Assembly: GCA_041441455.1 (NCBI GenBank)
Contig: JASDTB010000035.1
Location: forward strand, 1 to 25,014
DNA: 25,014 nucleotides
From: JAFIHK01 sp041441455
GTDB taxonomy: Bacteria; Bacteroidota; Bacteroidia; Bacteroidales; UBA932
Direction: 5' to 3'
This document shows positions 1-9,400 of this stretch, piece by piece. How positions within the stretch are numbered: position 1 is the first letter of the stretch; each line of letters starts with the position of its first letter. The notes below the pieces were generated by a model, which worked only from the letters and a program-made list of their open reading frames with translations, ran no database searches and had not been told where the DNA came from. The position numbers and the translations under genes were made by a program.

Positions 1-135
1 TCACTTCGTTCGTCGGACAGGTCCTCAGCCTGGTCCGAAAAACCTGGCGTCGTCTCGCTAAAAAACATACGGTGCTCACCACCAGCTAATGGTTAGCTGA
101 AAAAGGAGTCGAAGCGTTATATGAGATTCGGGGGA
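1..135. other. GC-rich, foldable contig-edge segment without a recognisable gene
   Basis: This edge segment differs from the rest of the window: 35 of its first 60 bases are G or C, while the neighbouring genes are clearly AT-rich. Positions 13-38 form a bulged stem (TCGGAC-AGG pairing with CCT-GGTCCGA, loop 22-28). Positions 83-99 form a perfect 7-base stem with a 3-base loop (CAGCTAA / TTAGCTG). On the minus strand a reading frame opens at an ATG at 68-66 and stays open to the edge. Its 22 codons give a very acidic peptide that ends in the residues DLSDERS. I cannot tell whether this is the end of a gene, an interspersed repeat or an assembly artefact. No classic terminator (stem then T run) reads out of the gene ending at 136. 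Confidence 0.45.
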
Positions 136-798
136 TTATAGTAGTTCTAGGTAGTTGTTTGCGGTGTGGGTTGCGCCTGCAGAGATTAACTCTTGTGGGG
201 TGTTTCCGCTTGTGATTCCGATTACTGTAATGCCAGCCGATGCGCCTGATTTTACACCAGAAAGTGAATCTTCGAAAACAAGGGCTTGGTTTGGTTTTAA
301 CCCTAATAGTTTTAGAGTGAGTAAATAGATTTCAGGATCGGGTTTTCCTTTAGTTATCATTGACTTATCGGCAATTACATCAAAGTATTCGCTTATTCCA
401 AGTTTTGAAAATACCAAGTCAACATTTTCTCTTGGGGCAGAGGTTGCTAATGCGATCTTGAGGTTGTTCTCTTTTGCCCAATCCAAAATTATTTTAAGAC
501 CTTTAATTTCTAAGAATTCTGGATCGTCTTTGATTACATTTCTAAAACTTGAATCAATTAAATCACAGTGGATGTCTGCTTGCTCTTCTGTCATATCTCT
601 ATCAATCAACATTCTTGCAGCGTCTGCTCCTGTTGTACCAAACATTTTATCTATAAAAAACTTATAGTCAATGTGTACATCAAATTGTTCGAGATACTTT
701 TTCCAACCCTTGAAATGATATTGTTTTGTATCGGCAATAACGCCGTCCATGTCAAAGATTAAGGCTTTGATAGAGTCATTAAAGATTTGGTGATTCAT
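136..798 (-). CDS. HAD-superfamily sugar-phosphate phosphatase / beta-phosphoglucomutase-like hydrolase
   Basis: This 220-residue protein has all four HAD motifs. Motif I is DMDGVIADT (nucleophile D16, acid/base D18), motif II is T119-S120 in LATSAP, motif III is K152 in GKPDPEIY, and motif IV is E176-D177 in VFEDS. The helical cap between residues 20 and 95 and the overall length fit the beta-phosphoglucomutase/phosphatase subfamily. These cytosolic enzymes act on small phosphorylated substrates through an aspartyl-phosphate intermediate. The substrate cannot be read from the sequence: sugar-phosphate phosphatase, beta-phosphoglucomutase and phosphoglycolate phosphatase-like roles all remain possible. 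The gene stands alone, divergent from the patatin gene. A -7-like element (TATATTTTG on the minus strand, 862-854) lies about 55 bases upstream. Confidence 0.85.
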   Translation of the reverse strand: MNHQIFNDSIKALIFDMDGVIADTKQYHFKGWKKYLEQFDVHIDYKFFIDKMFGTTGADAARMLIDRDMTEEQADIHCDLIDSSFRNVIKDDPEFLEIKGLKIILDWAKENNLKIALATSAPRENVDLVFSKLGISEYFDVIADKSMITKGKPDPEIYLLTLKLLGLKPNQALVFEDSLSGVKSGASAGITVIGITSGNTPQELISAGATHTANNYLELL

Positions 799-853
799 GA
801 TGATATTTTTTATAACTTAGAAGGGGCAATTATAAGACAAATGAAGGGATGTG

Positions 854-862
854 CAAAATATA
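854..862 (-). promoter_or_regulatory. possible -7 promoter element of the HAD gene
   Basis: Read on the minus strand the sequence is TATATTTTG, which is the Bacteroidota -7 consensus TAnnTTTG with one extra T. It would leave a 5' leader of roughly 50 bases before the HAD start codon. No clear -33 TTTG was found, so this is a weak call from motif similarity only. Confidence 0.25.
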
Positions 863-896
863 ATTAGTTAATGTACCATTTAAATGGAATTGTACT

Positions 897-1688
897 ATGC
901 AAAAAGCGATTGGAAATAGTGATAAAAGATATAAAATTGGACTTGCGCTTTCGGGTGGAGGTGTTAAAGGATTTGCCCATGCTGGTGCTTTAAAGGCGTT
1001 GGAGGAGTGTAGCATAAAGCCAGATATTATCTCAGGGACAAGTGCCGGAGCTGTTGTGGCTGTTCTATATTCGGCTGGTTATTCTCCCGATCAAATATGT
1101 GATCTTTTTTACAACAAAGACTTTAACGACTTTGTAGAGTTGAATATTCCAAAGTGTGGCTTTTTTGGAACCGCAGGATTTATTGCATTTTTAAAAAAAC
1201 ACATTAATTACGAACTAATAGAAGAATTGCCTATTCCAGTAAGAATTGTTGCTACTGACCTTGATAATGGGAGAAGTGTTACCTTTTCAGATGGTGAACT
1301 TCACAAAAGGGTAATGGCATCAGCCTGCGTACCAATTGTCTTTACACCTGTTGACATTGATGGTACAAAATATGTCGATGGAGGTATTTTTAAAAATTTC
1401 CCAGTTTCTGTTATTAGAGATGAGTGTGATTTTGTTATTGGGGTAAATGCCAGTCCTTTGGTTACTGAAAAATACAAAAAGAATATTGTTGGAATTGCTG
1501 AGAGATCATATCATTTTATGTTCAGAGCCAATACAATTGAGGATAAAAAACTTTGCGACATTTTAGTTGAGACCGACAGTGTAATGCAATTTAAGACATT
1601 TGACCTTAAGCAAGTTAAGGTAATTTTCAATACAGGATATGAGGAGATGAAGAGAGCTTTAGACCTCAGTTCATATAACCTAGAGAGG
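897..1688 (+). CDS. patatin-like phospholipase/esterase, 3' end lost in assembly gap
   Basis: The 264 visible residues carry the complete patatin catalytic apparatus. The oxyanion-hole loop is GGGVKG (20-25), the nucleophile S49 sits in GTSAG, and the catalytic aspartate is D161 in the DGG motif. This makes it a Ser-Asp dyad lipid acyl hydrolase. The protein has no signal peptide or added domain, unlike the long outer-membrane patatin/BamA-like proteins, so it is probably a small cytosolic enzyme, and its lipid substrate is unknown. Bacterial proteins of this small type are usually about 250-300 residues, so most of it is present. Coding sequence runs into N bases at 1689. An in-frame TAA at 1791-1793 would be the stop only if the gap is truly 100 bases, which is unlikely to be exact. 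Confidence 0.85.
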
Positions 1689-1788
1689 NNNNNNNNNNNN
1701 NNNNNNNNNNNNNNNNNNNNNNNNNNNNNNNNNNNNNNNNNNNNNNNNNNNNNNNNNNNNNNNNNNNNNNNNNNNNNNNNNNNNNNNN
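1689..1788. other. assembly gap of exactly 100 N
   Basis: An unbroken run of 100 N bases interrupts the end of the patatin-like gene. A round 100 is a common placeholder for a scaffold join of unknown length, so nothing can be said about the missing bases. They should contain the patatin stop codon and any terminator between this gene and the convergent pgl operon. Confidence 0.98.
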
Positions 1789-1808
1789 AATAAATAATCA
1801 ATATTTAA

Positions 1809-2483
1809 TTATTCATCAAAAAAGATTTCTGCTTTGGCATGGTGGTTTAACACGTATGAAGCTGGTAGCGTAGATGAAAAATCGTTTTGAACACTTTCAA
1901 TAATTTTACGTTTTTCGGCCCCTCTTAGATAAAAGCAGATCTCATTTGCAGACAATATTGTTTTATACGTTGCTCCTACCCTGATACTTCCATTGTAAGG
2001 ATTTTGATAAACATCATATAGATTGTTGTTTTCAATTTGCCCATTTTTGACACTCTCTGGAAATAATGAAGAGGTGTGTCCATCTTCGCCAATACCTAAA
2101 ATCATTAAGTCAAAACCTCCCATATTCTTAATGAGATTAGAATAACGACTAGACTCTAGATGAGGAGTATGATTTCCATCAATCTGAAAAATTTGCGTTG
2201 ACGAAATCTCCATATAATTAAAAAACTCCCTCATAAAGGTTCCATAATTGCTCTCGGAGCTATCGGGAGAGACACATCTCTCATCAACCCAATAAAAGTC
2301 TATTAAAGCCCAAAAAGAGTCATCTTTATACACATCTCTCCACAACTTGTATAAAGCAATAGGTGAGTTTCCGCCTGAGATAGCTAAAGAAAATCTACTA
2401 CCACTCTCTAAATGTTTCGACAAAACCCTAGTTTTTATTTTTTCAGATAGATCTTTCCCAGTTTTCATTAATCTTAAATGCAT
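1809..2483 (-). CDS. pgl: 6-phosphogluconolactonase (DevB/SOL type)
   Basis: This enzyme hydrolyses 6-phosphoglucono-delta-lactone to 6-phosphogluconate, the second step of the oxidative pentose phosphate pathway, in the cytosol. The 224 residues have the family signatures in order: the phosphate-binding loop SGGNSP (36-41), WVDERCV (65-71) and the catalytic-region motif GIGEDGHTSSLFP (130-142). The length is close to the usual 220-260. It is the last gene of the gnd-zwf-pgl operon, starting 10 bases after the zwf stop. It therefore sits beside the gene whose product makes its substrate (zwf) and in one operon with the gene that uses its product (gnd). It is homologous to glucosamine-6-phosphate isomerases, but the motifs and the operon make the lactonase assignment firm. 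Confidence 0.95.
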   Translation of the reverse strand: MHLRLMKTGKDLSEKIKTRVLSKHLESGSRFSLAISGGNSPIALYKLWRDVYKDDSFWALIDFYWVDERCVSPDSSESNYGTFMREFFNYMEISSTQIFQIDGNHTPHLESSRYSNLIKNMGGFDLMILGIGEDGHTSSLFPESVKNGQIENNNLYDVYQNPYNGSIRVGATYKTILSANEICFYLRGAEKRKIIESVQNDFSSTLPASYVLNHHAKAEIFFDE

Positions 2484-2493
2484 TTAATTGGAA

Positions 2494-4044
2494 TTATAAT
2501 TCACAATAGAGATCGGTATTTGTTAGATTTTTACATGGGTTTGTCCAATTATGACCATTCTCTATAATCTTTTCACTCTCTAATGGCCCCCAAGTTCCAG
2601 CAGGATATCCATAAAGAGGAACTTTATGACCACAATCATTCCAATATTTCAAGACAGGATCGAATAGTCTCCACGCAGCCTCTACCGCATCACTACGAGT
2701 AAAGAGAGTGGAATCTCCATCAAGACAATCTTCAATCAACCGCGAATATGCATCTTCTGTCGGAAGACCTCCAAGTTTGTCATATGTAAAGTCCATTGGC
2801 ACCTGTTTAACTTCAAAACCAGACCCCGGAACCTTCATCCCAAATTTCAAAACAATTCCCTCGTTTGGCTGCAACCTTATAATCAACTGATTGGCAGGAG
2901 GAGTCTCTTGTCCAGAAGAGAAGAGATGGTGAGGTGTTTTCCTGAAATGAAAAACAATTTCAGATACTTTTGTTGGCATCTGTTTTCCTGTTCTAATATA
3001 GAAAGGCACTCCACTCCATCGCCAATTAGAGATACCAAGTTTCATAGCGACAAAAGTCTCAGTAGTGGAAGAGGTATTCACACCAGACTCCTCTCTATAC
3101 CCCTTTATCTGCTCTCCACCTCTTATTGATGAAGTATATTGCCCTCTTACAACATTTTGACGAATCTCGTCAACAGATAACGGTTTTATTGATTTATAAA
3201 GTTTAGCAACTTCGTCGCGAAAATCCTTCTCATTGAATTCAACAGGTGGCTCCATAGCACAAAGCGCAACAAGTTGAATAAGATGATTTTGCACCATATC
3301 TCGCAGAGCACCGGCATTCTCATAGTAACCACCACGTTGCTCTATTCCAAGATTCTCTACTGCAGTTATTTCAACCCTCTCAATGTAGTTTCTATTCCAT
3401 AATGGTTCAAAAATTCCATTAGAAAATCTTAATGCAAGTATATTCTGAACCGTCTCTTTTCCTAGAAAATGGTCAATCCTATAAATTTGACTCTCTGCAA
3501 AATATTTTTTGAGTTGCTTGTTGAGTCTTAATGAGCTCTCCAAGTCATATCCAAAAGGCTTTTCGACGATTATCCTACGAAATACTCCTTTAGAACCCTC
3601 TTCGGAAGAGAGATGAGACCTACCTAAATTTTCAGGAATAGATTCGTAAAGCTTAGGTGGAGTGGCAACATAATAGAGAAGATTGTCATTAGAGAAATCT
3701 CCAGAACCACATGCATTGATTTTCTGTTTTAAAAACTCATAATCCTCCACTTTTGATGGATCAGCTGTCACATAGTGTAGATTTGTCAAAAAACCATCTA
3801 TACTGCTCTGGTCATAGTCCTTATCTTTGAGGTATAACTTAAGTTCGCCTCTGATATAATCCCTGTAATTGGAATCAGAATATTCAGTTCTGCCTACTCC
3901 AATCACCGAAATCTTTTCGGGAAGACGATTTTGTTTGAATAAAATATATAACGAAGGCATCAGCTTCCGTTTAGTAAGATCTCCAGATGCCCCAAAGATC
4001 ACAATAGATGTAGCTCTATGATTGTTTAATGCTAACTTTCCCAT
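2494..4044 (-). CDS. zwf: glucose-6-phosphate 1-dehydrogenase
   Basis: G6PDH oxidises glucose-6-phosphate to 6-phosphogluconolactone and reduces NADP (or NAD). It is the entry point of the oxidative pentose phosphate pathway. The 516-residue length is typical. The N-terminal Rossmann fingerprint is GASGDLTKRKL (18-28), followed by EKPFG (161-165) and the substrate-binding active-site signature RIDHFLGKE (189-197), which contains the conserved catalytic His and Lys. The C-terminal part has the expected IRTGKQMPTK segment. The start codon lies 3 bases after the gnd stop, so the two genes are probably translated from one mRNA. Cofactor preference cannot be decided by inspection. Confidence 0.97.
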   Translation of the reverse strand: MGKLALNNHRATSIVIFGASGDLTKRKLMPSLYILFKQNRLPEKISVIGVGRTEYSDSNYRDYIRGELKLYLKDKDYDQSSIDGFLTNLHYVTADPSKVEDYEFLKQKINACGSGDFSNDNLLYYVATPPKLYESIPENLGRSHLSSEEGSKGVFRRIIVEKPFGYDLESSLRLNKQLKKYFAESQIYRIDHFLGKETVQNILALRFSNGIFEPLWNRNYIERVEITAVENLGIEQRGGYYENAGALRDMVQNHLIQLVALCAMEPPVEFNEKDFRDEVAKLYKSIKPLSVDEIRQNVVRGQYTSSIRGGEQIKGYREESGVNTSSTTETFVAMKLGISNWRWSGVPFYIRTGKQMPTKVSEIVFHFRKTPHHLFSSGQETPPANQLIIRLQPNEGIVLKFGMKVPGSGFEVKQVPMDFTYDKLGGLPTEDAYSRLIEDCLDGDSTLFTRSDAVEAAWRLFDPVLKYWNDCGHKVPLYGYPAGTWGPLESEKIIENGHNWTNPCKNLTNTDLYCEL

Positions 4045-4047
4045 AAA

Positions 4048-5490
4048 TCAAACAATATAAATTCTAGAACTTGTGTCTCCACCTTCACCTGTCCAATTTT
4101 CGTGAAAAAATTCGCCTCTTGGCTTATCAGTACGTTCAAACATGTGTGCTCCAAAAAAGTCACGTTGAGCCTGAATTAGATTTGCAGGCAGACGTCCACT
4201 CCGAAAAGAGAGGAAGTAGTTATAAGCAGACGAAAATGCAGGTACTGGAATATTTGCCTCAGCTGCAACTGCAATTGTCCGCTTCCAACCATCGAATGAT
4301 GACTTAATCTCCCCTACAAAGTAACTATCAAGCAGAATATTTTTCAGATCACCATTTGCCTTGAAAGCGTCAGCAATCTTATTTAGAAATTCAGAACGAA
4401 TGATACATCCATTTCTCCAAATTAATGCAACAGAAGAGAGGTTGATATTCCACCCAAATTGGTCAGAAGCCTTTTTAAGAAGTTCAAAACCTTGAGCGTA
4501 AGATACTAATTTTGACGCATATAAGGAATCCGAAATATCATTGAGATTCAGTTGTTTCGAAACAGATGAAAGATCAGAATAGATATCAGATGCCTCTATC
4601 CTTAGCTCTTTTTGGGCAGACAAACTTCTTTCAAAGACAGCAGATGCAATCAAGTTCAATGGAAGACCATGCTCCATTGCATTAATTACAGACCACTTAC
4701 CAGTCCCTTTTTGTCCTGCTGTATCTAGAATTTTATCTAAAAGATATTCACCATCTACATCTTTATAATTCACAATTTTAGATGTAATCTCAGTTAAATA
4801 GCTCTGCATCCTACCTTTGTTCCATTCAGAAAAAGCGGCTGCAATCTGCTCATTATTCATTGCAGAAATCTCTTTCATGATATGGTATCCTTCGGAAATA
4901 ATCTGCATATCACCATACTCTATTCCATTATGAACCATTTTAACAAAATGGCCAGAACCTCCACCACCAATCCATTCACAACATGGTGAACCGTCATTTG
5001 CTTTTGCAGAGATATCGTAAAAAATTCGACTAATATGAGGCCAAGCTTCATGTGAACCTCCTGGCATAATAGACGGCCCCTTCAATGCACCCTCTTCTCC
5101 TCCAGATACACCTGCACCAACATAAAGAAGTCCTTTCGACTCAACATAATTAACGCGTCTAGTTGTATCTTCATGATTCGAATTTCCTCCATCGATCAGA
5201 ATGTCTCCTTTAGATAATTTTGGTATAAGAGCCTCAATTAACTCATCAACGGCAGAACCTGCTCTGACCATCATCATGATTTTCCTTGGCGATTCAAGGG
5301 AATCTATGAACTCATCAATAGTTTTAAATCCATTTATATTTTTTCCACGAGCCCTCCCTTCGATAAACTTTTCTGCTACCGACCATGTTCTGTTGAAAAC
5401 AGATACTGAATAGCCCTTACTCTCCATGTTAAGCACTAGATTTTCACCCATTACGGCCAGTCCTATAAGCCCGATATTCGATTTTGACAT
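4048..5490 (-). CDS. gnd: 6-phosphogluconate dehydrogenase, decarboxylating
   Basis: This enzyme converts 6-phosphogluconate to ribulose-5-phosphate and CO2 with reduction of NADP. The 480 residues match the long, homodimeric class (about 470-480) rather than the short GndA-like 300-residue class. Visible signatures are the N-terminal nucleotide-binding segment GLIGLAVMGENL, IDGGNSN, GGEEGALKGPSIMPGG, and the catalytic Lys/His-Asn region KMVHNGIEYGDMQ. The C-terminal region has RDFFGAHMFERTD, typical of the substrate-binding tail. It is the first gene of the operon, so operon order (gnd, zwf, pgl) does not follow reaction order. The 58-base spacer to the divergent lipoprotein gene must hold the promoters of both, but I see no clear consensus for gnd. 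Confidence 0.97.
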   Translation of the reverse strand: MSKSNIGLIGLAVMGENLVLNMESKGYSVSVFNRTWSVAEKFIEGRARGKNINGFKTIDEFIDSLESPRKIMMMVRAGSAVDELIEALIPKLSKGDILIDGGNSNHEDTTRRVNYVESKGLLYVGAGVSGGEEGALKGPSIMPGGSHEAWPHISRIFYDISAKANDGSPCCEWIGGGGSGHFVKMVHNGIEYGDMQIISEGYHIMKEISAMNNEQIAAAFSEWNKGRMQSYLTEITSKIVNYKDVDGEYLLDKILDTAGQKGTGKWSVINAMEHGLPLNLIASAVFERSLSAQKELRIEASDIYSDLSSVSKQLNLNDISDSLYASKLVSYAQGFELLKKASDQFGWNINLSSVALIWRNGCIIRSEFLNKIADAFKANGDLKNILLDSYFVGEIKSSFDGWKRTIAVAAEANIPVPAFSSAYNYFLSFRSGRLPANLIQAQRDFFGAHMFERTDKPRGEFFHENWTGEGGDTSSRIYIV

Positions 5491-5495
5491 ATTTG
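5488..5495 (+). promoter_or_regulatory. possible -7 promoter element of the DUF5106 lipoprotein gene
   Basis: CATATTTG differs from the Bacteroidota -7 consensus TAnnTTTG at one fixed position. It lies about 53 bases upstream of the lipoprotein ATG and partly inside the 5' end of gnd. No -33 element was recognised. Low confidence. Confidence 0.2.
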
Positions 5496-5548
5496 TATTA
5501 ATTTAGCCTTGAATATTAAACACTAAGTTACTAATAAAGATTGCGAAT

Positions 5549-6490
5549 ATGCAAAACAGATTAATTCTCATTTTGTTTATTGCAGCCATCACAACAGGAT
5601 GCGGGTGCAACAACAATCAGTCAAATTCAGAGAAAGAGCAAGCAAATAATATATCAAACGAACAATCTTCTTATTTAGTTATACCAGAGCCACCTGCAAT
5701 GCTAGATACTGAGAGTGAAAAGATTGATTATTTATTAACGAACTATTGGGCAAACTATAACTTCAACGATTCTACTTTAGCTCGAAAAGATAATTTCACC
5801 AGCAAGCCGTTGGCTATGTATTTTAAAATCATGTCGACAGCCAGCCAATCTCAATTTCCAAAATATCTTTCTAATTTGGTAACTAAATTAGAATCAGCAG
5901 ATACAGTAATCTTTGATAAGTTTACAAGCTTGACTGAAGATCTATTGTACGATCCAAACTCTCCAATTAGATGTGAAATAATCTATTACAGATTTACAGA
6001 ACTCCTCTCTAAATCGAAAAGAGTAGACAATCTTGTGAAAGATAAATATCAACAACAAAGAGTGATGATTTCAAAAAACCAACCAGGGAAACAGGCTTCA
6101 AACTTCACCTTTACCCTTAAATCGGGAGGTGTACGCTCTCTTTATGATCTTGATGCAGACTATCTTCTGTTAATGTTTTATCACCCCGATTGCCACACGT
6201 GTGCCGAGACAATTGCAGAACTTAAAAACTCTCCATTTTTCACACATAAGGAGTTAAAAATATTAGCAATCTTTCCAGAGAGAGACGAAAAGCTATGGCG
6301 AGACAAAATAGGAATGATTCCGGAAGAGTGGACATGTGGTTTCGATAAAACAGGAGTGCTAGAGGCTAAAAAGCTATATGACTTAAGACCATCTCCTAGT
6401 CTATATCTTTTAGACAAAAAGAAGTCTGTGATTTTAAAAGATGCTAGACTGGATGAAATTGCTGGTTACTTGGCAGGTGCAATAAAATGA
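5549..6490 (+). CDS. DUF5106-type lipoprotein with C-terminal thioredoxin-like domain
   Basis: The 313-residue protein starts with a short hydrophobic signal (residues 2-17) followed by Cys18 in the sequence ITTGC. This resembles a relaxed lipobox, so it is probably a lipoprotein anchored in the cell envelope. A polar Asn/Gln/Ser/Glu linker follows. The central helical region (about 45-175) resembles the DUF5106 family of Bacteroidota. Residues about 178-313 look like a thioredoxin/TlpA-like fold, with CHTC at 215-218 in the expected place (FYHPDCHTC) and a later cis-Pro-like segment RPSPSLYL. The likely role is thiol-disulphide exchange outside the cytoplasm, but the partner is unknown. Its last 25 bases overlap the end of the convergent addA gene. 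The DUF5106 assignment is from memory of the family and should be confirmed by a profile search. Confidence 0.75.
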   Translation: MQNRLILILFIAAITTGCGCNNNQSNSEKEQANNISNEQSSYLVIPEPPAMLDTESEKIDYLLTNYWANYNFNDSTLARKDNFTSKPLAMYFKIMSTASQSQFPKYLSNLVTKLESADTVIFDKFTSLTEDLLYDPNSPIRCEIIYYRFTELLSKSKRVDNLVKDKYQQQRVMISKNQPGKQASNFTFTLKSGGVRSLYDLDADYLLLMFYHPDCHTCAETIAELKNSPFFTHKELKILAIFPERDEKLWRDKIGMIPEEWTCGFDKTGVLEAKKLYDLRPSPSLYLLDKKKSVILKDARLDEIAGYLAGAIK

Positions 6491-9400
6491 TAGATCTGAT
6501 TCTCTTCTAAATACCATAAGTATCCTTCGACTTCGCTATAACCACATTTCGATAAAATTGAGATATAGTTTTCAATTTGACGATTGTATCTGCCCTCATG
6601 CTTTAATCCAAATTTGTAGTCAACAACAATCGCTTTCGAATTATCTTTATCTATCATCACTCTGTCGGGACGATAGATCTCCCCTCCAGGTAAGATAATA
6701 TCTCTCTCTGTTAATATTTCATAAGCTCCAGTAAACCAATCTCTTTCTTGAACAGAGTCGATCATAGATGAGAGACGTTTGATAAGTGACTCAGCTTCGA
6801 AAGACATTATAGTTCCCTTTAAGACCTCCTTTTCAACTGCAACTTCTAAGTCACTTTTAGTTTCAACAACTGAGAGAATGTCGTGCATAATAAGACCATA
6901 CTCCCTCCTATTATCTTTATCAAAAAAGTCGTCTGCTTTAAAAGAGAGTTTTAGCTTATCGTGAGGAAATCTACCCTGTTTGAAAGCAATATTTAACCCA
7001 TCTTGTTTTTCGCTACTCTCTCTATCTACGACCGTCCACTCACCAAGCTCATAGACCCCATCTTTTGAGTCATCAAATAGCTGTTTATAAAGTATTTGAG
7101 AAATTGACTTAATTGAATCACTCTCTTTCGCTTTATCTTCTGCCCTCTCACAAAAGATAATAAGCTCTTGTTTAGCTCTAGTGAAGGCGACATATGCTAA
7201 ATTGAGACTATCAACAAAGTTTTTGGTTGTTTCAAGGATAAAGTCGTTTTCAAAAAAGGAGTTCTTTAGTTTACTACTAAGGGTAACGGGAACAGAAGGA
7301 ATTGCGGAAAACGGAGTATTCTCGGTACTACACCAGATTGTGTTTTGAATACCCTTTTGCGAGAGTTCCAATGAAAAAAACGGTATTATTACCACCTTCA
7401 TTCCCAAGCCTTTTGACTTATGAATGGTCATTACTCTCACTGAGTCGTTCTCTTGTGGAGATGAGATGCATTTACGAACTCCGTACTCGTCCCACCACTC
7501 CAAAAATAGAGCTATATCGGAACCGTTCCTTGATGTAAAATCAAGTACAATATCTTTAAAGGCTTGAATATACACTGAGTCGGACTGAGAATGCTCACTA
7601 TTTAGTGATTGGATTATCTCCTCACACATTTGGTACATAGACATTGTTATATCTAAGCTCTTTTCCGACAGATCAATGCCCAATATCTCCACCGATCTTG
7701 CACAGATTTTATCTTCTGGATTATTTAAATGTCTTAATACAGCAATGATCTTTTTTATGATTAATGCATTTGAGATAAAAAGAGAATCATCCGAAATAAC
7801 CCCAAAACCTTGCTCGATTAAGAATTCTGCAAGTCGTTGTCCCTCTTTGTTTTTTCGAACTAAAAAGACAATATCTCCTAAAGAGTATCCATTTGATTGT
7901 AATCTTTTGAGTATATCTGGTAATTGAGACAAAACGCTATCATTAGTCTCTTGATCGCTCTCCTGTTTTTCAACAAAATTGACTAAAACATGCCCTCTCT
8001 TATCTTTTCTAGAGTCTGGAACTTGTTGTTCTGCATCGGAATAGATGTTAGAAACAGAGATCTCTCCACTTAAAGACATTAAGTTATCTGCAAAACTTGA
8101 AGCGAATCTAAAGAATGAGTTGTTGAATTCAACTATTTCAGGTGAAGATCGCCAGTTTTCTGTCAAAACATTCTCTTGAACAGATGAGCTGTCGAAAGAT
8201 TCAGAGATACCACTATTTAGTAGTCTCCACTCTGAACCTCTCCATCGGTAAATACTTTGCTTAACATCTCCGACGATGAGATTCTCTTTTCCAGAAGATA
8301 AACTATCTAAAAGTAGAGGATAGAAGTTTTTCCATTGCAGAATTGAAGTATCTTGAAACTCATCAAGCATGTAGTTATCTATTCTTGTTCCGATCTTTTC
8401 ATAAATAAAAGGGGTATCGCTTCCATCAATGATTTTATTGAGCAATTCGTTTGTCTCAGATAAAAGAAGTTTATTGTTTTCGCGCGAATATTTTTGAACA
8501 AAAGAATCAATGTCAGTTAAAATTCCAAGAATATAGATCTTTTCACTAATAGCTTTGGCTGTAAAATATGTTTTTCTCTCTTCATAAAACTTAATAGCCT
8601 CTTTCGTTAGTTCAATCAGTCCATTGTTTGCTATGTCGCAAATTCTAGAAGCTAAAGATGGATTGCTTTTTTTAGTTGAAGCCGTAGTGAAGTTGTCTGC
8701 ACTCTCCGCCATCGACTCAAATTTTGACGGAAGCTTTTCAAACTCTCTCTTCTCTGCTAACTTTTTAAAATAGTTTAAGGGGGTCCTTGATCCTCCAGTA
8801 AAATCAGACAACTCGAGCCCTGCACTTTGAATCAATTGAATAGCACGCCTACCAATATCTGAACCTCTGCTTTCGTAATCATTAATTACTTGGTTTAAGG
8901 CATCAATATAACTTATTAATGCCTTTTTATCATTTAAAGTATGTGCAAGACCACTCCTATTAAGTCTGTATGCCTCTTTAAACAATTCACTTGCAAATCC
9001 TTTGATAGCCGATCTAATATCCCAGCCGTTCCCATTCTCTATTGTATTCAAAGAAAATGTAATCAACCAGTTCAAGATATCTTTGTTTTCATCGTTACCA
9101 AGTTCTAGAATCAGGTTATCGATTGCCTGCTCTAAGATAAAAGACTCATCAACCTCTACGCTATAAGCACTATTTTTCCCTATCTCCCTTGCAAAAGAGC
9201 GCATTGTTTGCTGAAAAAACTTATCGATTGTACTAACTGAAAAAGCAGAGTAGTCGTGAAGAATCGCAACTAATACATTTCTTGCCTTCTCTCTTATTCG
9301 CCTCTCATTCTCTTTAGGGTCATCGCTAAAATTGAATTTTTCGCACAAAAAGGGGATAAAGTCGCTCTTTTTTGACTCATCGGAAAGTTTATCCAACTCC

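Noticed and set aside
83..99. Rho-independent terminator for the HAD gene
   Set aside because: On the minus strand the T run lies before the stem, not after it, so the geometry is wrong for termination of this gene.
876..887. 12-base perfect palindrome CCATTTAAATGG upstream of the patatin gene as an operator
   Set aside because: Palindromes of this length are expected by chance several times in 25 kb of AT-rich DNA, there is no second copy, and no regulator gene lies nearby.
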